Source of the DNA: Bacteroidota bacterium
Lineage (GTDB): Bacteria; Bacteroidota; Bacteroidia; J057; JAJTIE01
Assembly: GCA_021300195.1 (NCBI GenBank)
Contig: JAJTIE010000001.1
Coordinates: 34,642-98,641 of the forward strand
Direction of reading: 5' to 3'
DNA length: 64,000 nt
Shown piece after piece: positions 1 to 8,895 of the stretch. How positions within the stretch are numbered: position 1 is the first letter of the stretch; every line of letters begins with the position of its first letter. A model generated the notes under the pieces. It saw only the letters and a list, made by a program, of their open reading frames with translations, had not been told where the DNA came from and did no database searches. A program made the position numbers and the translations under genes.

Positions 1-295
1 TAAGCGTCAGGTCTACCAGCCGGGGGTTCCGCTTCAGCTGGATATCGCTAATCGCTGGTGCCCTCGGATACTTTTTCTCCACCCGTACTACGCCCAGCTT
101 TTGAAATGCAAGCTGAACGGCAGGGAGCGAAATGTCATTCAGGGCGCAATGGCTCCGGTGTTCGGGCCTAACCTTCAGCACTGCCATGCCGGGTATCCAC
201 CCAGGCTGCTGGTCGGGCTGCTGCGCCCGGGATATAGAAGTGTACGACCCGATGATCCAGAGCAAGGAAATGTATAGGCAGGTATTGATTCGCAT
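1..295 (-). CDS. Secreted subtilisin-like (S8) peptidase, N-terminal fragment
   Basis: The reverse strand is open from an ATG at 295 to the window edge (98 codons), so only the N-terminus is visible. Residues 1-24 form a signal peptide (hydrophobic LYISLLWII core, cleavage near SRA|QQ). It is followed by IPGMAVLKVRPEH and, near the edge, RNPRLVDLTL. This arrangement resembles the propeptide region of Bacteroidota secreted subtilases, in which a 'PG..v.K..p' strand is followed by a 'VDL' segment before the catalytic domain. No catalytic residue lies inside the window, so the family call is inference. It is divergent from the efflux operon. Confidence 0.5.
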   Translation of the reverse strand, partial: MRINTCLYISLLWIIGSYTSISRAQQPDQQPGWIPGMAVLKVRPEHRSHCALNDISLPAVQLAFQKLGVVRVEKKYPRAPAISDIQLKRNPRLVDLTL

Positions 296-496
296 GCAGA
301 TTCAGCTTCTTAATTCCTTTTGTAAAACCCTTTAACGCTATTCAGCACAAAAATGCACCACTTTCCGCTTTATTTTGCAGCAGAACGGGCTTTCACTCGG
401 TATGGTACGGATGAAAGGCCCGGCAGTTCCGGATTTCGGTACAAAAGACTCCCGGAATTTGAACGGAATAGGTAGCACATTGTTAAGGTACCGGCT

Positions 497-1570
497 ATGA
501 AGATAAGAAAATATCTCACCCCCATTGCCCTCATGGCACTTTTCCTGGTGCTACTCGTGCCCCGGCTGTGGGATAGCCGACAGGCAGACAAGGGCGCTGC
601 CGGAGCCAAGGGTGCTGCCGGAGCCCCCCCGCTGCAGGTAGAGGTAATACAGACCCGCTACGACACCCTGACGGACCAGCTGACGGTGAGCGGCAGCCTG
701 CTGGCAGACGAGGGGGTGGCCCTTAGTACCGAGACGGCAGGCCGGGTAGTGGGCATCTACTTTGCCGAGGACAGCTATGTACAGCAGGGGCAGCTGCTGG
801 TAAAGCTGAACGACCAGGACCTGCTGGCCCAGCAGGCCAAGGCCGAGCAGCAGCTAAAGCTGGCCAAGACCACCCAGCAGCGCATAGCTGACCTGCTGAA
901 GAAGCAGGCCGTGAGCCAGGAGGAGTACGACCAGGCTGTAACCGAAGTGGCCGTGCGCGAGAGCGAACTGCTACTACTGCAGGCCCAGCTAGATAAACTG
1001 CACATACGCGCCCCATTCTCGGGCCGCATAGGCCTGCGGCGCATAAGCCCCGGCGCATACGTAAGCCCCGGCACCAATATGGCCAACCTGCAGCGCACCC
1101 ACCCCATGAAGCTGGAGTTTGAGCTACCCGAGAAATATGGCCCCCGCATTCATACAGGTCGCAGCGTGCGCTTTGCCACGCCCGGCCAGCCCGGCCAGCA
1201 TACCGCACGTATATACGCGCTGGAGCCAGGCATAGACCCCGAAACCCGCAGCATCCGCGCACGCGCACAGGTGCCCAACCCGCAGGGGCTGCTAAAGCCC
1301 GGCGCCTTTGCCGATGTGCTGCTGCCACTCGAGACCCTGGAGAACGCCATTATGGTGCCCACCGAGGCCGTGGTGCCCGGTAGCACCGGAGACCTGGTGT
1401 GGCTGGTGCAGGGCGACAGCCTGCAGCCCCAGCCTGTGGTAACCGGTGTGCGCACCGGCGCCCGTGTGCAGATCGTGAAAGGCCTGAAGCCCGGTATGCA
1501 GGTGCTGGTGAGCGGCATACTGCAGGCCCGCCCCGGTGCCCGTGTACAGGCCAAAGTAGTGAAACGATGA
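497..1570 (+). CDS. RND efflux periplasmic adaptor (membrane fusion protein)
   Basis: 357 aa. A membrane anchor spans about residues 7-22. It is followed by a lipoyl-like half-motif, a long alpha-helical hairpin rich in Gln, Ala and Leu (about 105-160), the second lipoyl half (IRAPFSGRIG) and beta-barrel and membrane-proximal domains. This is the HlyD/AcrA-type adaptor that links an inner-membrane RND pump to an outer-membrane channel. The stop codon overlaps the start of the pump gene (ATGA), so the two are translationally coupled. The start is the first ATG before the anchor. Substrate cannot be told from sequence. Confidence 0.93.
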   Translation: MKIRKYLTPIALMALFLVLLVPRLWDSRQADKGAAGAKGAAGAPPLQVEVIQTRYDTLTDQLTVSGSLLADEGVALSTETAGRVVGIYFAEDSYVQQGQLLVKLNDQDLLAQQAKAEQQLKLAKTTQQRIADLLKKQAVSQEEYDQAVTEVAVRESELLLLQAQLDKLHIRAPFSGRIGLRRISPGAYVSPGTNMANLQRTHPMKLEFELPEKYGPRIHTGRSVRFATPGQPGQHTARIYALEPGIDPETRSIRARAQVPNPQGLLKPGAFADVLLPLETLENAIMVPTEAVVPGSTGDLVWLVQGDSLQPQPVVTGVRTGARVQIVKGLKPGMQVLVSGILQARPGARVQAKVVKR

Positions 1571-4500
1571 ACCTGAGCGAACTGTGCATCCGCCGGCCCG
1601 TATTTACGCTGGTAATCAACCTGCTGGTGGTGCTGCTGGGTGTCATCGGCCTGTTCTTTCTGGGCATACGTGAGTTTCCTACTACAGACCGGCCCGTTAT
1701 CTCCGTAACCACCAACTACACCGGCGCCAACGCCCAGGTGATAGAGAGCCAGATAACCGAACCCCTGGAGGAATACATAAGTGGCATAGATGGCATCCGC
1801 CAGATCAGCTCCATCAGCCGCGAGGAGCGCAGCACCATCAGCGTAGAGTTTGAGCTGGGGGTAGACCTGAATGATGCGGCGAACAATGTGATCGAGAAAG
1901 TAACCCGGTCGCTCCGCCAGCTGCCACCCGATGCCGACCCGCCTATTGTGGCCAAGGAGGATGACAACAACAGCCCCATCATCTTCCTGAACGTACAGAG
2001 CAGCCAGCGCACCCCCATGGAGCTGACTGAGGTGGCCGACCGGATTTTCAAACAGCAGGTACAGACCATCCGGGGCGTAAGCCTGGTACCCATCTGGGGC
2101 AGCCAGCTGTACAGCATGCGCCTGTGGCTAGACCGCGAGCGCATGGCTGCCCAGGGCATTACCCCCCGAGATGTGCAGCAGGCCGTAGCAAGAGAGAATG
2201 TAGAGCTGCCCGGGGGCCGTGTGGAAGGCAATAGCACCGAACTTACGGTGCGTACCCTGGGCCGGCTGGAGACCGTAGAAGCATTTAACGACCTGCCTAT
2301 CCGCCAGGTAGGCCAGCGCACCATCCGCCTGAGAGACATTGGCCGTGCCGCCCTGGATGCCGAGAACCAGCGCACCCGCCTGAAGCGAGACGGTATACAG
2401 ATGGTGGGTGTAGCCCTGTACCCACAGCCCGGGGCAAACCACCTGGAGATCGCCAACGAGTTTTACAACCGGCTGAACCGGGTACGCAAGGACCTACCCG
2501 CAGATATTCAGATCGGCATTGGCTTCGACACCACCCGCTTCATAGCCCAGGCCATAGATGAGGTAACCGAGACACTATTTGTGGCCTTTGCGCTCGTTAC
2601 CCTCATCATCTTCCTCTTTCTGCGCGACTGGCGCACCACGCTCATACCCGTGCTGGCTATTCCCATCTCGCTGGTGGGCAGCTTCTTTGTTATGTATCTG
2701 ATGGGCTTTTCCATCAACATCCTCACGCTGCTTTCCCTGGTGCTAGCCATCGGCATTGTGGTAGATGATGCCATTGTGATGATGGAAAACATCTATAGCC
2801 GCATAGAGCGGGGCGAGCCGACGCAGGCGGCTGCCATAGCCGGTAGCCGCGAGGTGTTTTTTGCCATTATTGCCACCACCATTTCGCTGGTGGTGGTCTT
2901 TCTGCCCGTGCTTTTCCTACAGGGCTTGGTGGGCAGGCTGTTTTTCGAGTTTGGCGTGGTGCTGGCCGTTACGGTACTGATATCCGGCTTTGTGTCCCTC
3001 ACCCTTACGCCCATGGCGAGTAGCCGGCTGCTACGCCCGCTGGCGCAGCACAACTGGCTGTACCGAAAGACAGAGCCCCTGTTTATACAGCTGAACGAAG
3101 GCTACGGCCGCTGGCTAGAGGCCGTGCTGGCCCGCCCCTGGCTGTCGCCCGTGCTGCTGGCTGCCTCCCTAGCGCTCTTCCTGCTGCTGGGTAGCCAGCT
3201 GAAAAGCGAGCTGGCCCCCATGGAAGACCGTAGCCGCGTGCTGGTAAATGTACAAGGCCCCGAGGGTGCCACCTATGAGTATATGGACCGGTATATGGAT
3301 GCGCTGATAGACGAAATCCGCCGGCAGGTGCCGCCGGGTGTGCGCGATGCCACCATCTCGGTTACCTCTCCCGCCTTTGGGGCAAACAGCTCGGCCAACT
3401 CGGGATTCATGTTTGTAAACCTGCTGGACCCCGCCCGGCGCAGGCCAGGCACTACACAAGCCGAGGTGGCCGACAGGCTTAGCCAGGCCCTGCAGCCCTT
3501 TACCGGTGCCCGTACCACCGTTATCCAGCAGCAGACCTTTGGCGGCAGGTTTGGCGCGCCGGTAGAGTATGTGCTCAAGGCACCTAGTAACGAGGCCCTG
3601 CGGGCCGCGCTCGACCCCTTTCTGCAGCGTGCCCGCCGCAGCCCCCACTTCGCCTTTGTGGATGTAAACCTGAAGCTGAACAAACCCGAACTGACCATTA
3701 CGCCCGACCGCCAGCGTGCCCGAGACCTGGACGTGAGCGTGAGAGACATAGGCGAGGCCCTGCAGCTGGGCCTGAGTGGCAGCCGGTACGGCTTCTTTCA
3801 GAAAAATGGCAAGCAGTACCAGGTGATTGGCCAGCTACAGCGGACTGACCGCGACGACCCCGCCGACATCCGAAGCCTGTATGTGGCAAACGCCGCAGGC
3901 AAGCTCGTTCAGCTGGACAACGTGGTAACCACCCAGGAGAGTGCCACCACCCCCTCTCGCTTTCGCTACGAGCGCTACCCATCGGCCACCTTCAGCGCCA
4001 ACCCCGCACCCGGCTACACACTGGGCGAGGCACTGGCCGAGATGGACCGAATAGCGGCAGAGGTGCTGCCCGAAAACTTCCAGACCAGCCTGAGCGGCAC
4101 CTCCAGAGATTTTCAGGACAGCAACAACAACCTGCTACTCAGCTTTGTGCTGGCCCTGGTGCTGGTATACCTGGTGCTGGCAGCCCAGTTTGAAAGCTGG
4201 CGCGACCCGGTCATTATTCTGCTGAATGTTGCCACCGCCCTTATGGGGGCCGTCCTCAGCCTGTGGTACTTCCACCAGACGCTGAATATCTTCAGCCAGA
4301 TCGGTATCATCATGCTCATCGGGCTGGTAACCAAGAATGGCATCCTGATCGTTGAGTTTGCCAACCAGCGCCGGCGAGATGGCCACTCGCGCCTGGATGC
4401 CGTGCGCGAGGCTGCTGTGGCGCGTTTTCGCCCCATTCTCATGACCTCGCTCTGCACGGCCCTGGGCTTCCTGCCCATCGCCCTGGCCCTGGGTGCCGGG

Positions 4501-4830
4501 GCCGAGAGCCGCATCGGTATGGGCATAGCCGTAGTGGGGGGGGTCAGCATTAGCAGCTTCCTTTCCCTCTTCCTGGTTCCGGGCATGTACCTGCTGCTCA
4601 GCCGTGGCCAGCGGCCACCTGCCACCGTGGCCATGGCCCCAGGCCTGCCCGATGTGTGGCCAGAAACACGAGAAACTGCAACCACCCCGCCAGCCGATGA
4701 ACAGGCTCCCGGGAAGAAAAAGAAAAGGAAGCCCAAAAAACAGGACAAGCCGAAGAAAGAGAAGCAAAAATCCGAAAAGGCAAAAAAAGGAAAGCAGAAG
4801 GATGACGACAGTCCGCGAAAAGAGAAGTAG
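1567..4830 (+). CDS. RND efflux permease, HAE1/AcrB family, with Lys-rich tail
   Basis: 1087 aa, starting MNLSELCIRRPVFT at 1567; an upstream in-frame ATG would lie inside the adaptor gene. It is a typical twelve-helix proton-antiport pump. The proton-relay pair Asp400-Asp401 is in VVDDAIVMMENI, and Lys923 of TM10 is in GLVTKNGILIVEF. The last roughly 45 residues are an unusual Lys-rich, strongly basic tail (KKKKRKPKK, then several KxKK blocks) beyond the normal family end. The 3' end overlaps the outer-membrane channel gene by 29 nt. With its neighbours it forms a complete tripartite exporter. Confidence 0.95.
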   Translation: MNLSELCIRRPVFTLVINLLVVLLGVIGLFFLGIREFPTTDRPVISVTTNYTGANAQVIESQITEPLEEYISGIDGIRQISSISREERSTISVEFELGVDLNDAANNVIEKVTRSLRQLPPDADPPIVAKEDDNNSPIIFLNVQSSQRTPMELTEVADRIFKQQVQTIRGVSLVPIWGSQLYSMRLWLDRERMAAQGITPRDVQQAVARENVELPGGRVEGNSTELTVRTLGRLETVEAFNDLPIRQVGQRTIRLRDIGRAALDAENQRTRLKRDGIQMVGVALYPQPGANHLEIANEFYNRLNRVRKDLPADIQIGIGFDTTRFIAQAIDEVTETLFVAFALVTLIIFLFLRDWRTTLIPVLAIPISLVGSFFVMYLMGFSINILTLLSLVLAIGIVVDDAIVMMENIYSRIERGEPTQAAAIAGSREVFFAIIATTISLVVVFLPVLFLQGLVGRLFFEFGVVLAVTVLISGFVSLTLTPMASSRLLRPLAQHNWLYRKTEPLFIQLNEGYGRWLEAVLARPWLSPVLLAASLALFLLLGSQLKSELAPMEDRSRVLVNVQGPEGATYEYMDRYMDALIDEIRRQVPPGVRDATISVTSPAFGANSSANSGFMFVNLLDPARRRPGTTQAEVADRLSQALQPFTGARTTVIQQQTFGGRFGAPVEYVLKAPSNEALRAALDPFLQRARRSPHFAFVDVNLKLNKPELTITPDRQRARDLDVSVRDIGEALQLGLSGSRYGFFQKNGKQYQVIGQLQRTDRDDPADIRSLYVANAAGKLVQLDNVVTTQESATTPSRFRYERYPSATFSANPAPGYTLGEALAEMDRIAAEVLPENFQTSLSGTSRDFQDSNNNLLLSFVLALVLVYLVLAAQFESWRDPVIILLNVATALMGAVLSLWYFHQTLNIFSQIGIIMLIGLVTKNGILIVEFANQRRRDGHSRLDAVREAAVARFRPILMTSLCTALGFLPIALALGAGAESRIGMGIAVVGGVSISSFLSLFLVPGMYLLLSRGQRPPATVAMAPGLPDVWPETRETATTPPADEQAPGKKKKRKPKKQDKPKKEKQKSEKAKKGKQKDDDSPRKEK

Positions 4831-6154
4831 CCATGGGCATAGGGCCCTGCTCATCCTGCTGGGGTGCAGCCTTGCCCTGGGGCTACATGCCCAGCAGCCG
4901 CTGGCGCTGGGCCAGCTGTGGCAGCTGGCACGCAGCCAGAATATAGGCCTGAAAATAGCCGGGCTGGAGCGTGCACGCATTGCCCTGCTTACCAGCCCGG
5001 CCTTTGCAGGCCTGGAGCCCGAGGTGAACCTGGAGGCATTTACGCGCAACGCGGTTAACTACACCAAACTAGGCCTCGCCAACGGACAGACCATTGAAAA
5101 CAATGGGGCCAATGCCACCAGCTACGGCGCCAGCCTGAACCTGGACTGGACGCTCTATAGCTTTGGTGCCAACCGCCAGCTATTCGCCCGCCAGCAGCTA
5201 CAGCTACGCAGCAGCCAGCTGGGCTATACCCGCCGGGAGAACGACCTGGCATCGGAGGTGGCTACGGCTTACTACCAGCTGGTGCAGGCCCGGCAGGCCC
5301 AGGCTATACTGGATAGCAACCTGGCAGTGGGCAGCCTGCGGGCGGCGCTGAGCCAGGCGCAGTATGAAAGCGGCCGAACCGGAAAGTCGGACTGGCTGCA
5401 GGCACAGGTAGACCTAAACAGCATACGCGCAGCCCAAACACGCCAGCAGCTGGCCGTGGCACAGGCCCAGCTGGCCCTGGCACAGCTGCTGGGCGAGCGC
5501 AATAGCCTGGAGATACTACCCCTGAGCCCCCTGCAGCCCGATACCACCCTGCTGCTGCAGCGCCTGATGGAGCTGGCTACCAGCCAGAACCCCAACCTGC
5601 TGCTGGCCGAGAATGACCGCCAGATCAGCATCCGCGCACTGAACGAGGCACGCGCCCGCCGCCTGCCCGAGCTGCAGCTGAACCTGGGCCCGGGCTACCT
5701 GAACAGTAGCAACCCCGCCAGCTTCGTTACCGAAAACCGAAACATAGCCCTGAACTATGGCCTGACTGCCAGCGTAACCCTGTGGGACGGACGCAACCTG
5801 CAGCGCCAGATGAAGGCTGCCGAGGTGGCGGCAGACATCCAGCAGCTGAGCCTGGGCGAGCAGCAAATAGCCGTAGAGAGCCAGCTGTGGCAGGCCTGGG
5901 CGGGCTATACGCGTGGCCTGGACCAATGGGAAATAACCCGCAGCAACATCCGCCTGGCTGCAGAGAACCTGGATATTGCCCTGGAACGATACCGACTGGG
6001 CCGGGCCAGCCAGCTGGACCTGCGCACGGCCCAGATCAGCGTACTGCAGGCTGCCAATGAGGAACTGATGGCCCGCTACACCCTGAAGCTGTATGAAATA
6101 CGGATGAAGACCCTGGCCGGAACCCTGGCAGCCGAGCTGGAGAATCTGCCCTGA
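4802..6154 (+). CDS. TolC-family outer membrane efflux channel
   Basis: About 450 aa from the ATG at 4802 (MTTVREKRSSHGHR). A signal peptide follows (ALLILLGCSLALGLHA|QQ). The body is two repeats of long amphipathic helices rich in Gln, Ala and Leu, alternating with short beta segments such as SYGASLNLDWTLYSFGANRQ and NYGLTASVTLWDGRN, the outer membrane efflux protein (OEP) pattern. It is the third gene of the efflux operon and overlaps the pump gene by 29 nt. The reading frame is open further upstream, but that stretch lies over the pump's basic tail and has no signal peptide, so the later start is preferred. Confidence 0.92.
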   Translation: MTTVREKRSSHGHRALLILLGCSLALGLHAQQPLALGQLWQLARSQNIGLKIAGLERARIALLTSPAFAGLEPEVNLEAFTRNAVNYTKLGLANGQTIENNGANATSYGASLNLDWTLYSFGANRQLFARQQLQLRSSQLGYTRRENDLASEVATAYYQLVQARQAQAILDSNLAVGSLRAALSQAQYESGRTGKSDWLQAQVDLNSIRAAQTRQQLAVAQAQLALAQLLGERNSLEILPLSPLQPDTTLLLQRLMELATSQNPNLLLAENDRQISIRALNEARARRLPELQLNLGPGYLNSSNPASFVTENRNIALNYGLTASVTLWDGRNLQRQMKAAEVAADIQQLSLGEQQIAVESQLWQAWAGYTRGLDQWEITRSNIRLAAENLDIALERYRLGRASQLDLRTAQISVLQAANEELMARYTLKLYEIRMKTLAGTLAAELENLP

Positions 6155-6224
6155 ACTACGCGCCTACCCGGCAAACGGTATTTTTTTACTTAGTTTGAGG
6201 ATATTTTGACAAAGCCCCCTAGCC

Positions 6225-7532
6225 ATGAGTGAAGCGCCCGAAGCCCACACCCGAAAAGTACAGGTCAGCATGATGGCCTACAACCTGATAGGCAGCGAGA
6301 TACTCGCCATATCCAAGGAGGTAAAAGCCCTGCAGGCTGCGGGCAAGCATATTCTGAACTTTACGGTAGGCGACTTTCAGGCAGGGGAATTCCGCATCCC
6401 CGACCCCCTGACGGATCTGATTATTCAACACTACAAGGCGGGCCATACCAATTATCCGCCCAGCACAGGCGAGGCTAGCCTGCGCCAGGCCGTAGCCCGC
6501 TTTGTAAACCATGAGCTGGGACTGGAGTATACCCAAGACCATGTGCTGATAACAGGCGGCAGCCGCCCCGCCATCTTTGGCCTATACACCACCCTGCTAG
6601 ACCCCGGCGATATAGTGGTGTATGGCGTGCCCAGCTGGAACAACAATCACTATTGCCACATAACCGGTGCAGTGCCCCGGCAGGTAGATACACAGCGGAG
6701 AAACAACTTCCTGCTCACGGCCGAAGAGCTGGCACCGTACATAGAGGAGGTGGTGCTGGTGGCCCTCAATACCCCCAGCAACCCAACGGGCACCCTGTAC
6801 ACGGCCACCCAGCTGGCCGACATCTGCGACCTGATTCTGGCCGAGAATGAGCAGCGCGAGCGGCGTGGGGCCAAGCCCGTATACGTCATGTTTGACCAGA
6901 TGTACTACCTGATGGCCTATGGCAACCACCGCCATGTGCATCCCCTGGGCCTGCGGCCCGAGATGGCACCCTATACCATCTACATAGACGGGATAAGTAA
7001 GTACCTGGCTGCCACGGGCGTGCGCGTAGGCTGGGCCATTGGCCCGGTTAATATCATCCAGAAAATGAGCAGCCTGCTGGGCCACATGGGTGCATGGGCA
7101 CCCCGGCCTGAGCAGCTAGCCGTGGGCACCTTTCTGGAGATGGAGGACAGCCTGCGCGGCTATATCCGGCAGCTGAACGCCAAGGTGAGTGCCCGACTGA
7201 ATAAAATACACCAGGCTTTTCAGGCCTGGAAGCTGGCAGGCCTGCCGGTAGACAGTGTGGAGCCTATGGGAGGCCTGTACCTGAGCGTGCTATTCAACAT
7301 AAAGGGATACAGGCAGCCCGATGGTGCCGTTATAAAAAATGCAGAGATGATGCGCGCCTACCTGCTGCACCAGGCAGATACCGCCGTGGTGCCCTTCGAG
7401 GCCTTCGGAGACCGGAAAAGCGAGGGCTGGTGCCGCCTCTCGGTCGGGGGCCTATCTGATGCGGACATAGACGAGGCCCTGAAGCGCCTGCCCAAGGCCC
7501 TGGAGCAGCTAAGCTGGACCGGCAACCGATAG
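6225..7532 (+). CDS. PLP-dependent class I/II aminotransferase
   Basis: 435 aa fold-type I aminotransferase of the AspC/AAT superfamily. It has LNFTVGDFQ and NYPPSTGEASLRQAVARF near the N-terminus, NTPSNPTGTLY in the cofactor domain, and the PLP-binding lysine, Lys259, in DGISKYLAATGVRVGW. The substrate amino acid is not determined. It lies 70 nt after the efflux operon with no clear terminator between, so partial read-through is possible. Two seven-base boxes of the TAnTTTG type sit upstream of the start. Confidence 0.9.
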   Translation: MSEAPEAHTRKVQVSMMAYNLIGSEILAISKEVKALQAAGKHILNFTVGDFQAGEFRIPDPLTDLIIQHYKAGHTNYPPSTGEASLRQAVARFVNHELGLEYTQDHVLITGGSRPAIFGLYTTLLDPGDIVVYGVPSWNNNHYCHITGAVPRQVDTQRRNNFLLTAEELAPYIEEVVLVALNTPSNPTGTLYTATQLADICDLILAENEQRERRGAKPVYVMFDQMYYLMAYGNHRHVHPLGLRPEMAPYTIYIDGISKYLAATGVRVGWAIGPVNIIQKMSSLLGHMGAWAPRPEQLAVGTFLEMEDSLRGYIRQLNAKVSARLNKIHQAFQAWKLAGLPVDSVEPMGGLYLSVLFNIKGYRQPDGAVIKNAEMMRAYLLHQADTAVVPFEAFGDRKSEGWCRLSVGGLSDADIDEALKRLPKALEQLSWTGNR

Positions 7533-7546
7533 TACAACGGAGTATA

Positions 7547-7561
7547 CAAGGCAGAGGCCCC
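7547..7561. repeat. 15-bp direct repeat, copy 1
   Basis: CAAGGCAGAGGCCCC occurs here and again at 7646-7660, 99 bp apart. Both copies are in the short gap between the aminotransferase and the first glutathione peroxidase. Function unknown; it may mark a small duplication. Confidence 0.6.
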
Positions 7562-7645
7562 CAACCGAGACCGAACGGACCCGAAGAACCCGCCTCCGGT
7601 AACAAAATGCGGCGGGATGGAATCTTGAAGAGCGAAATCCCGTTG

Positions 7646-7660
7646 CAAGGCAGAGGCCCC
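7646..7660. repeat. 15-bp direct repeat, copy 2
   Basis: Second copy of CAAGGCAGAGGCCCC, 14 nt before the ATG of the first glutathione peroxidase gene. Confidence 0.6.
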
Positions 7661-7674
7661 TACCGAACCCCCGT

Positions 7675-8169
7675 ATGCGAAAAACCCTGCATGACTACAC
7701 CGCCCACCTGATAACGGGCACCCCTGTTCCGCTGGATCAGTACAGGGGCAAGGTGCTGCTGCTGGTAAACACGGCCAGCCACTGCGGCCTTGCCCCGCAG
7801 CTGAAGGAGCTGGAGCAACTGCACCAGCGCTATAAGGACCAGGCCTTTGAGGTGCTGGGCTTCCCCAGTGGCGACTTCAAAAACCAGGAGCTGGGCACCG
7901 ATACCGAGATCGGTACCTACTGCCAGCGTAATTATGGGGTTAGCTTCCCGATGTTCGCCAAAGGCCATGTGCGTGGCCCGCAGGCGCAGCCCGTGTTTCA
8001 GTTCCTCACCAGCCGGGCACTGAACGGACGAAATGGCTTCCGCCCGTTCTGGAATTTTACAAAATACCTGATAGATAAGCAGGGCCGCCTACAGCGGGTA
8101 TACCTACCCTTTGTAAAGCCCACCAGTCAAAGAATTACCCGTCAAATCGATCAATTACTCCGACCATGA
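7675..8169 (+). CDS. Glutathione peroxidase-family protein, cytoplasmic
   Basis: 164 aa with no signal peptide. It has the thioredoxin fold of the GPx family. The peroxidatic residue is Cys37 (VNTASHCG), not selenocysteine. The usual GFPxxxFxxQE segment is GFPSGDFKNQE, and the Trp-Asn pair is present in FWNFTKYLID. Bacterial enzymes of this type usually draw electrons from thioredoxin to reduce peroxides. It overlaps the next gene, a second GPx, by 4 nt. It departs from the family norm at several positions (for example SGD for CNQ), so its substrate preference may differ. Confidence 0.88.
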   Translation: MRKTLHDYTAHLITGTPVPLDQYRGKVLLLVNTASHCGLAPQLKELEQLHQRYKDQAFEVLGFPSGDFKNQELGTDTEIGTYCQRNYGVSFPMFAKGHVRGPQAQPVFQFLTSRALNGRNGFRPFWNFTKYLIDKQGRLQRVYLPFVKPTSQRITRQIDQLLRP

Positions 8170-8744
8170 AACTACTCGCATCCCTACTAGCCCTCTGCCT
8201 GGTGGCAGCCGGCTGCAGCTCGCAGCCAGGCCCGAGCCACACTACCGCAGATCAGCCCCAGGCCGCTCAGTCGGCAACCAGCTTTTACGACTTCAGCATG
8301 ACTACCCTGGATGGCAAAGAACAGCCGCTAAGCGCCTATAAGGGCAAGGTGGTGATTGTGGTAAACGTGGCCAGCAAGTGTGGCTATACCCCCCAGTATG
8401 CCGACCTGGAGCGCTTCTACACCCAAAACAAGGATAAGGGTGTGGTGGTGCTGGGTTTCCCGGCCAATAACTTCATGGGCCAGGAGCCGGGTACGGACGA
8501 AGAGATAGCGAGCTTTTGCCAGAAAAACTATGGCGTTACCTTCCCCATGTTTAGCAAGATTAGTGTGAAGGGCAAGGATATCCACCCCCTGTATGCCTAT
8601 CTGACCGAGGCCGTGGGTGCGTCTATCAGCTGGAACTTCAACAAGATCCTGATCGACAAAAATGGCAAGCCTGTGGCGCACTTCAAGAGTGGCGTAAAGC
8701 CCGGCGATCCCGAATTTGATGAGGCGGTGGCCAAGCTGCTGTAG
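8166..8744 (+). CDS. Glutathione peroxidase-family lipoprotein
   Basis: 192 aa. Residues 1-17 are a lipoprotein signal with lipobox LVAAGC (Cys17), followed by a Ser/Gln-rich linker. The GPx domain holds Cys72 (VNVASKCG), GFPANNFMGQEPG, FPMFSKISVKG and the WNFNKILID segment with the catalytic Trp-Asn. It is closer to the family consensus than the upstream copy. The ATG overlaps the stop of that copy (ATGA), so the two are coupled. The pair should give one cytoplasmic and one membrane-anchored peroxidase. Confidence 0.92.
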   Translation: MKLLASLLALCLVAAGCSSQPGPSHTTADQPQAAQSATSFYDFSMTTLDGKEQPLSAYKGKVVIVVNVASKCGYTPQYADLERFYTQNKDKGVVVLGFPANNFMGQEPGTDEEIASFCQKNYGVTFPMFSKISVKGKDIHPLYAYLTEAVGASISWNFNKILIDKNGKPVAHFKSGVKPGDPEFDEAVAKLL

Positions 8745-8826
8745 TGCCAAATTCCTAACCCCGCACACTGGCGGTTCATTAGGCAGCTAGTGCTTGATAA
8801 ATTCTGTTTCTGTAAATAACCCACCT

Positions 8827-8854
8827 CTGCCTACCTGCTGGGCCAAGTAGGCAG
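8827..8854. terminator. Candidate hairpin between convergent genes
   Basis: CTGCCTAC and GTAGGCAG form a perfect 8-bp stem with a 12-nt loop, between the convergent peroxidase and restriction-domain genes. No T-run follows on either strand, so a terminator role is uncertain. Confidence 0.35.
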
Positions 8855-8895
8855 GTCGGGTATCTGCTCCTGTGTGGGCGTGGGCTTATTCCTCC

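Noticed and set aside
1399..1566. Longer N-terminus for the RND pump
   Set aside because: It runs over the adaptor gene and lacks membrane-protein character; MNLSELCIRRPVFT is the family start.
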